64,000 bases of DNA from Roseiflexus sp. (GTDB taxonomy: Bacteria > Chloroflexota > Chloroflexia > Chloroflexales > Roseiflexaceae). Both the position numbers and the translations under genes were made by a program. Every line of letters begins with the position of its first letter. Within the stretch, counting starts at the first letter, position 1. This document shows positions 1 to 9,000 of the stretch, one piece after another. Under the pieces are notes generated by a model. It had not been told where the DNA came from. It worked only from the letters and a program-made list of their open reading frames with translations, and did no database searches. The DNA lies in the NCBI GenBank assembly GCA_025062325.1, contig JANXAL010000019.1:1-64000 (forward strand), written 5' to 3'.

Positions 1-3000
1 CGATCAGGGAGTAGACGCCCGGATAGAGATTGTCGAAGCGGTAGAAGCCGGTGATCGTCGTGGTCGTTGTCAGGAACACCGGGTTGCCCAGGTGGTCGGT
101 CCCTGACAGTGTGATGGTCACGCCGCCGATGCCGCTTTCGCTCCCTTCGAAGATGCCATTGTTGTTGGCATCGACGTAGACGAAGCCGCTCAGGCTGTTG
201 CTGCGGATGGTGAGCGTGTCGGACGACTCGACCGGCGTTTGCACCCGTTCGGTCGGATCATCGCCCGGCAGGGTGGTTGACTCCGACACACGCGCGGTGT
301 TGGTGATGGTCGTCCCCGCCGTCACCGTGCCGGTCAGGTTGACGCGGAAGGTAAAGGTCACTGTGGCGCCGACCGGGATCGGTCCGCCCTCGTAGCGCAC
401 GTCGCTGCCGGTGCGCGATGGAGTGAACGTTGCCGGGTAGTCGCTCCCCGCCGCGCCGAAGGTCGTGGTGGCAGCGTCGAACTCCGGCGGCAGCGTGTCG
501 GTGATGATCACGTCGAAGGCGTCGGCTGTGCCGGTATTCGTCACCGTCAGCGTGATTGTGATCGGATCGCCGGCATTCGCCAACGTCTGCACGATATTCT
601 TGTTGATCGTCAACCGCGGCTCGACGACGCGCACCGTCTCGGTATCGGTAAATGTGCGTGTGACGTTCGAGCCGTCGGTGTAGCGCATGGTCGCGGTATT
701 CGTCAGAACGGTCTGTCCCGGCGGGATCAGTCCGATCATCCCCGGCTCATCGAGCGCCCGCACCCGCGCCACAACCAGGAAGCGATTGTTTGCCGCGTTG
801 TTGTCGCCCGTCACCACAACGTCGCCGGTGAACGTAAAGGTGACGTCATCGCCGCTGCCCGCGCCGCCGGTGACGGTGATCGACGGCACAGTTCCGGCGA
901 AGTTCTGCGCCAGCAGCCCGCCGCTCTGCGCCGCGTCGGTGATGACGGTGAACCCTTCATAGTCGAGTCCCGCAGGCAGGTCATCGGTCAACACCAGGTT
1001 GCGGGTCGTGCCTTCCGGCAGATCGACGATCAGGGTGTAACTGATGACCTCGCCGATCGTGACGTCCGTGCCGCTCGTGTGCGCCGCGCTGGTGCTCAGG
1101 ATCGCTTTGCTGAACGCGCCCTGCCCGGTGGAGTGCGTGGCGCTGCTGCTGGCGTTGCGGCTGCGCTCGCGGTCGGTTCCGTCGCTGACGCCGGTCGCGT
1201 CCGGGCTGAGGTTCTGGTTCGGACCGGGCAGGCTGGTGGAGGTCAACACGGCAGTGTTCGTGATCACCTCGCCGGGCTGGACGCTCTGCCGCAGCACTCC
1301 GGTGATCGTCAGGGTGACGGTTGCGCCGCGTGTGAGCGTGAACGGTGTGGTGGTCGTGAGCGTGTTGCCCGCCACGCCGAAGTTGCCGGTGATGTCGCCG
1401 TCAACCGAATGCGTGGCGCTCACATTTGCGATGGTAACTGGCGCACTGAGCGATGAACCAATCGTCGCCGGCAGCGCATCGGTGATCGCCACGTCGAAGG
1501 CGTCCGCCAGGCTGCGCGCCGTATGGCTCAGGGTAATCGTGTAGGTCACCGGGTCGCCAGCATCGCCGGTCAACGGCGCCACCGATTTGTTAATCGCCAG
1601 TTCTGGCTCGACGACCGTGACAGTCGCGCCGTTCGGGTCGATCAGCAGGCTGACCGGCGGCAACGGCGTGGCGGGAATGTCGAACTGCCCGCTGTTGGTC
1701 AGCGTCGTCTGGCTGCCGCTGAAACCGGTGTTGCCCGCCACATCGAGCACGACGACCTGGTAGCGGATGAAGAATGTGTTGTTGCGCAGGTCGTTGTCGC
1801 CTGGCAGCGTGATCTGGTCGAACGCGAAACGGATGTCCGTTCCGTTCAGGAAACGCGCATCAACGATTGGCGTCACCGACGGATCGGTGGTGTCGCTGAA
1901 GACCCCGTTGAACGCCAGGTTGCCTGCGCCAGCCGGGTGCCCGCTGTTGAGCGGCGGGTCGCCAGCGGCGAGCGCGCCAGTGATGAGCGTCGCGCTGCCC
2001 GGCAAATACGCCATGCCAGCCGGCACGGTGTCGGTGATCACCAGCCCGCTCGTCACACCTTCCGGCAGACTGACCGCCAGACGGTAGGTGACGATCTCGC
2101 CGATGGTCACGTCTGTGCCAGGCGTCGAAGGCGCTACCCCTTCGACTACCGACTTCGATGCTGTGACCGGCGCAATGGCGGTGGTCGTCACCGACGAAAT
2201 GAGACCATAGTTGTTGAGTTGCGCATTGTCCAGGTTGCAGTCGCCGGGCAAACCGCTACACTCCGGCGGGTTGGGCACATCGGCGCCGGTGCGCTCATCC
2301 GGGTTGGTTCCGGGTGTGCTGCTCCAGAACATCGCCGCGCGGTTAGTGATGATCTGGTCGGTTGTCACCGTGCTCGCCAGGTCGCCGGTGAAGGTAATGA
2401 TCACCGTGGCGCCGAGCGGCAGGTCGATAGGCGCAACCGTGCGCAGGATGCGATTCGATCCGACGGTTGCCACCTCGAAGTCGGCAGCGTCCACGCCGGG
2501 TGCGCCGGTAACGCTGACCGCGACGATCGTCGGGTTGATCAGTTCAGGCGCAATCGTGTCGCTGATCACCACGTCGTAGGCGGTCATCTCGCTGCGCGGC
2601 GCGGTATTCTCGATGCGCAGCGTATAGGTGATCGGGTCGCCAGCATCGGCTGCCGCGCCGCTGACCGACTTCAGGATCGATGGCGTCGGCTCAACGACCG
2701 TCACGCGCGGCTCGGTCGGATCGCGCAGTTCGCGGTCGCTGCCGCTGTAGCCGTTCGTGTAGCGCAGCGCGCCGCCATTGTCGCGGGTGGCGCCGCTCTG
2801 GTTCGCCGCCGTGTTGGTGACGATCAGGCGGACGCGGATGATGAAGGCGTTGTTGTTCGGGTTGTTATCGGCGTCGACAGTGACGTTGCCAAAGGAGAAG
2901 AGCGCGTCCACGCCGTCCTGACCAAGCGTCCCCGTGCCGGAGACCGTCAGGGTCGGCACTGCGACCGCCGCCGGATTGCTGAAGGGTTGGGTGAGCAACC

Positions 3001-6000
3001 CGCCCGCCGTCGTCACGATCTGGTAGCCAAGACCGCCGTTGAACGCGGTATCGAAGCGCATCCCGGCGGGCACGGCATCGACGACGCGCAGGTTGTTCGT
3101 CGTCCCTTCGGGCAGGGTCACGAGCAGGTCGTAGAGCACCGCCTCGCCGACGGCGACGCTGGCGCCGGAGGTTCCCGGCACGCTGCTGTCGTCGTCAGAA
3201 ATGCTGCCGCCCTGGAACTGCTTGTCGAACGCTGGCGCTGCCAGGTGGTTCAGCGCAATTGCGCCAACGCTGTAATTGTTGAGAGGAGCATTGTTCGACG
3301 GCGGAGTGTTGTTGGTCGGGTTGGGCACATCCTGCCCGGTGCGTTCGCCGTTCTGCGTTCCCGCCGTGCCTGCGCTGACATCCGAGCCAGTCGGGTTGCC
3401 GAGGGTGCCGCGTGCTCCCGGCAGGCTGGTGTACTGCACCCGCGCCGTGTTCGTGATCTGCGCGCTGGCAGGCGTTCCCGGAACCACGCGCACCGTCGCG
3501 GTGATGACGACATCGTTCCTGCCGGAGGTAATGTCCTGCACCGAGTCGAGGCGATCCAGCGTGTAACTGATCACGCCGCCGACGCCAAGGGTCGAGCCGT
3601 TGGTCGCGGTTGTTCCGGCAGGCGTCTCGATCTGCACGCTGAGGAGTTCGAGCGACGGCGGGAGCTGGTCGAAGACCGTCACATCAAAGGCGGCGACCTG
3701 ATCGACTATCTCGAAGCTGGTTGTCGAATTGATCGGCGTACTGGTCGGCGCCGTCCGCACCGCGAACGTGCGTCCGGCATTGATCGTGCCGCCGGTGACA
3801 TAGACCAGCGTGCCGGTCACCACTTCCTGATGCGAGTCGAACTCCGGCACGCGCTCGATGGTCAGGGTCGTGCCGCTCAGATTGGTGACGCGATAGACGC
3901 CATTCTGGCTGGCAGTACTCTGGTTCTTCACCAGAATGCGCGTGCCAGCGGGGAAGTTGGTGGCGTTTACAGCGATTCCGTCGATGGACGTCGCTGTTGT
4001 GGTCAGCGTTCCGCGTCCAAATGTTCCGCCGCCAGGGGTGAATGTTCCACCTCCCAGATTTCCAGTCGTCGCCACGGCCACGGTCATTGCCGGCGCCACC
4101 TCGCGCCAGTTGAGCGCGCCTACGTTGAGCGCCGTCGGAACCGGCTCATCCAGGTAGTAGGTTCTGCCTGCCAGGGTGGCGCCTTCCTGGACGACCACGC
4201 GGTAGCCGAGCGCCAGTTCCGCCGTGCTGTCGAGGTCGGTCGCGCGGTCCCAGACGCGCGCGCCGGTGAACGGATCGATGAAGACCAGCGTGTAGACGCC
4301 GTTCTCCGCTGCGTTTGTCTGGCTGCGCACCAGGATGCGGTCGCCAACGTTCAGCGTCACGCCATCGACGGTGGCTGGCGCATTGGCGAACTGCCCGGTT
4401 CCGCCGAAACCGCCGGTGGCGTTGAAGCCAGTAATGTTCCCCGTGGTGGCGACGCGTACCGGAACCGCCGGGCTGGTGGGCCAGGCGACGCCATTGGCGA
4501 AGCGCAGCGTGTAGGTGAAGACATCCCCGGCATCGACCGGCGGCGCGCTGGCGATCGTCTTGCTCAGGTTGTTGATCTGCGGCTCGACGACAGTAACGCT
4601 GCTAATCGCGTTCTGTGCAGTAGAAGTCGAGCCTAACAGCGTGTTGCTTGTGTTGCCGTTGATCCGGTATTCAAAGGAATTGTTCCGCACAACGCCGCTC
4701 TGATTGCCAGGGTTGGATGTATTCAGCACTTGAGCGTTGAATTCAATGATGACGAACTCTAAATCGGGGTCGTTGTCGTTGTTAACGACGTTTCCCAGTT
4801 TGAAAAAGACATTATCGCCGTCACCGTATGAGTCATTGTTGCTGGTTTGATATCTGGACACATTGGCGTCGCCGGGAACAATGCCATTGCCACTCGACGG
4901 CAGCAGGCTGAACGAGGTCACATGATCCTCATTGCCCGCCAGGTTCAGCCCTGCGCCGCTCAATGCTGGAACGAGCGTGGAAGCGCCGCTGACGACGGCT
5001 GTGGATGTGATGCCGTTGGTCGAGACGAACGCGATGCGCGTTGTACCATCATTGAGGAAACGCAACCCGTTCGGGATGTCGTCGAGCAGGTGCATGTCCG
5101 GCGATGTTCCTTCAGGGATCGTCGTCACCAACCGGTAGCGCACGATCTCGCCCGGCGCCGCGATGTTGCCGAAGGCGATCACCGAGTCGATGTCGATGTC
5201 GAACTGTGATGTGCCGTTGTCGCCGCGGATTTCGAGCCGTGTGATGGTGCGCAGGTCAAGACCTGGCACTGTACCTGGGGCAAAGGGTGGGCTGCTCGGA
5301 CCGAGCAGGCTTAGCGGCACAAACGTGAAGGTCGAGTAGTTAAGGCTGACTGTGCTAAATCGCCAGCGCCAGTTGGTGCCGTCGGCGTCTTGCAGGTGAA
5401 CGTCGATGTTATCCGCGCCATTCCCGGCGACCAGGCGCGCAGAGAGCGCCAGCGCGGTGTGGTTCGACAGATCGACCGGCGTGGCGAAGGTGATGTATCC
5501 GCCGCCCTGCTCGGTTGCGCTTCCCGAAACGCGGATGAAGCTGGGATTGAGCGTCGTAGTGCCTGCATTCCAGGTTCCAGTCAGGAAGCCGGTGAACCCT
5601 GTCCCGCTGAAATCCGCCAGCACCAGCGGATCGGCGGTGTGCGCCTCGGATGTGGCGACGATCCGCTTTGCCATGGCTGGCAAAGTGATCGAGACGGTTG
5701 CGAAGTCGCTGCCAGCATAGTCATTGATGCCGCCGGAGCCGTTGCGCTCGCCGGTGGCGCTGCCGCTTGCTCCCGCGGTCGAGCCGAAGAACCCGCCGGT
5801 TCCAGCGCTCCCCGGCAGGCTGGTGTAAGTCAGGTTCGCAGTGTTGGTGATGACCTGCCCTGGAAAAACAGAGACATTCAGGGTCGCCTGGTAGGCGATG
5901 TTGACAATGCACCCTGGCGGCACCTGTCCGATCGTTACGTCCACCGTATTTCCGGCGCTATTGTTGATGACGCCGGTAGCGCAGCCGCCTGCAGATACCA

Positions 6001-9000
6001 CAGACACACTCGTTGTGATGAGAGTTGTGTCGGACGGCAGCGTATCGAGGACGCGCACATCGAAGGCATCGCTTACCGTCGCGCCAGTCGCGTTCACGAA
6101 GATAACCGCGTAGGTGATCGTGTCAAACGCATCGCCGCTTGCCGGGCCAGCATTCTTGTTGTTGGTCGCAGTACTGAATGGAATGTTCGGCTCGACGACC
6201 GTGACGTTCACCGGTGTTGAGGGAGCGGTCTCGAACGCGCCGAAGCCGGGCGGGCTCATGCGCGCAACCACCGTGTTGCTGCGGACGTCGCCAGCGTCGT
6301 TCGGGTCGACCGTGTTGTTATCGACGATCGCGTTGAACTCAACGACGATGAACTCGTCGCCCGTGTCGTTGTCGTTGTTCGTCAGGTTGCCGAAGCGGAA
6401 GAAGACGTCCGTGCCGCTGCCATAGACATCCTGGTTTGTTGTTTCGTCGCTAGAGATGTTGCTGTCCCCGAAGGTGCAGGAAATGCTCGACGAGGGCAGA
6501 GTAGCCGGGTTCAGCACGTCCGCCAGCGTCGTCACGCCGGGCGGATTGATCGCCGCGCAGGAGACCGGCGCGACGTCGTAAGCGCCTGCTGTCGTGATGT
6601 TGTTGTTGGCAATGAATGCGAAGCGCGCCGACCCGTCGTTGAGGAAGGTCAAGCCGGGCGGCAGTCGATCCACCAGTGAGAAGGCGTAGACCGAGGCTTC
6701 CGGTCCGCTAATCGCAATCCGGAACCGCACAATTTCGCCGATAGTGACATTGCTGCCGGACGTGTGCGCTTCGGAGGTGGCGACCAGCGCCTTGCCCGGC
6801 GTCACGACCGGGATGGTGAATGTGGCGGAACCGGTGGCGGCGTAGTCATTCAGCGCGCCGCCGGGTCCGTCGGCGCCGGTGCGCTCGGTCGAGGCGGCGG
6901 TGTATGTCGAGCGCTGCCCTGGATTGCCGTCGAGCGACGTCCAGCGCAGGAAGGCGGTATTGGTGATTGCGGCGCCCGGCGCCACGGCGCTGGAGAGCGT
7001 GCCGCGCACGACAATGCTGATGGTGCGCCCCGGCGCGATGTCGATCGGCGTCGGGTTGCTGAGAGTCCAGGAGGTTGCATTGCTGCCGGTCAGCGTGAAA
7101 TCGGCAGTCGTCAGCACACCGGCGCTGTCGGTGACGCTCAGCACCGTCGGCGCGAGAATGAGCGAACCGCTGCCGAACGGATCGATTGGCAGGGTATCGG
7201 TGATCACCGCATCATAGGCGTCAGTCTGGCTGCCCGTCGTGTGGCTGATGGTGATGGTGTAGTCGATGGTGTCGCCGGCATCGTACACACCAGGCGGCAG
7301 GGTCTTGGCCACCGCGAGGGTCGGCTCAATGATCGTGACGTTCCCGGCTTCGACCGGCGACAACGTGTATGAACTCTGCGCGGGAACGTTCCACGAGAAG
7401 ACGGCGCGGTTGTTGCGCTGCGCGCCGCTCTGGTTGGCGACGGTGTTCAGCGCCACGGCGCGGTAGGTGATGACAATCGTTTCGTCAACGGCATTGTTGC
7501 GGTCGCTGTTGGTGATCGCGCCGAAATTGAACACAATCGTCTGCCCGCCTGCGCCAATCGTCGTGTTGGCAGGCGTCGCGCCGATGGTCGGCAACCCGCC
7601 GCTGGCAAAACTGAGCGCCGGAGATGCCGTAACACCCGTCACATCAACGAACGCCAGCCCGGCGTCGAGGGTGTCGGTCAGGATCGCATTGGTGGTCACG
7701 CCCTCGGGAACAGTCAGAGTCAGCGTGTAGGTGACCAGTTCGCCGATCACGACCTGCTGGCGCGTATTTGTGGCATTCTCGATTTCCGTAGCGGTCAGGA
7801 CCTTAGCGATCGCCGGACGGCGAATGGTGACCTGCGCCGTGTCCGACGGATCGAGCAGATCATCAATGCCGCCGTCGGTCGTGGCGACGTTCGTCAGTGT
7901 GGCAGTGTTGATGATCTCCTGGTTCGGTGCGACGTTGTCGCCAAGCGTCACATCGTAGGTGATGATGACCGTATTTGAGCCATTCGTTACTTCAACAATG
8001 TTGCTGCGCGGACCGGACGCGCCGCGGCTGAGACCGCCGGGCCGGTCGTCGCGGGTCGGCGCGGTGGTGTTGCCTGCCGTGTAGTTATCCGCCAGCACAA
8101 CGCTGAATTCACCGGTCGATGGGTTATAGGTCGCATAGTAGTCGCTGACGCCAGCATTCGTCCAGGTGACCGGCGTCGTGTTGAGGGTGATCGGACCGGT
8201 CACGCTGAAGGCGCGGTTAGCGTTGCTGCTCAACCCGCCAAGCACTGCGACGCGGTAGCCGCCGGTCAGTTCGGCGTCGTCGTCAAAATCGCTGGCGCGG
8301 GTCAGGGTCGCCTGGTTGATGCCGGGGAAAACGGCAGTGACGACGTAGATGCCGTTCTGCGTCGGGCTGGTCTGATCCTTCACCAGCACCCGATCTCCCA
8401 CATTCAGCGTCACGCCGTCGATATTGCGTGGCGCATTCGTGAACTGACCATTATTCGGCGTCGGAGCAAACGTCGCGCCGGTCAGCGGTCCAGTAGTGGC
8501 AACCCGCACCGTGCCGCTGACGACATCACCGGTGAGCAGCGTGCCATCGCCGCGGCGGACGGCGAAGTTGGCGGCTGCCAGCGTCGCCGGGCGCACATAG
8601 GCGGCGGGGATGGAGTCGGTCACCGTCACGTCGTAGGCGTCGCCGCGCGCTTCGTTCTGGAGCACGATTGCGTAACGCACCCGGTCGCCGGCGTCGGAGA
8701 GGAGCAGCGAATCGGACGCGCCAATCGCCAGCGCCTGGGTGCGGGTGTAGACCGGCGTGCCGCCGAAGGATGTCGGACCGTCGGGCGGGTTAAACATCAC
8801 GCCGCCAAGGGTCAGACCAGTGTTGTTATAGCCGACGATACCCTTATTGATCGTCACATTCGGGCGAATGACCTCGAACATGACGATTTCATCGAAGTAC
8901 TGCGACCCGGCGTTGGTGGAGAACTCATTCACCCGCAGTTGATTGGTCAGGAACAGGTCCTCGGTGAACGCCGCATCAGCGACGCGCAGAGTCACCAGAA

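Noticed and set aside
1523-4636. 1037-codon plus-strand reading frame and many other plus-strand frames in 1-11.6 kb
   Set aside because: They lie over the minus-strand surface protein, whose translation shows consistent repeats and motifs. The plus-strand products are Arg/Asp-rich without recognisable domains, as expected for shadows of GC-rich genes.
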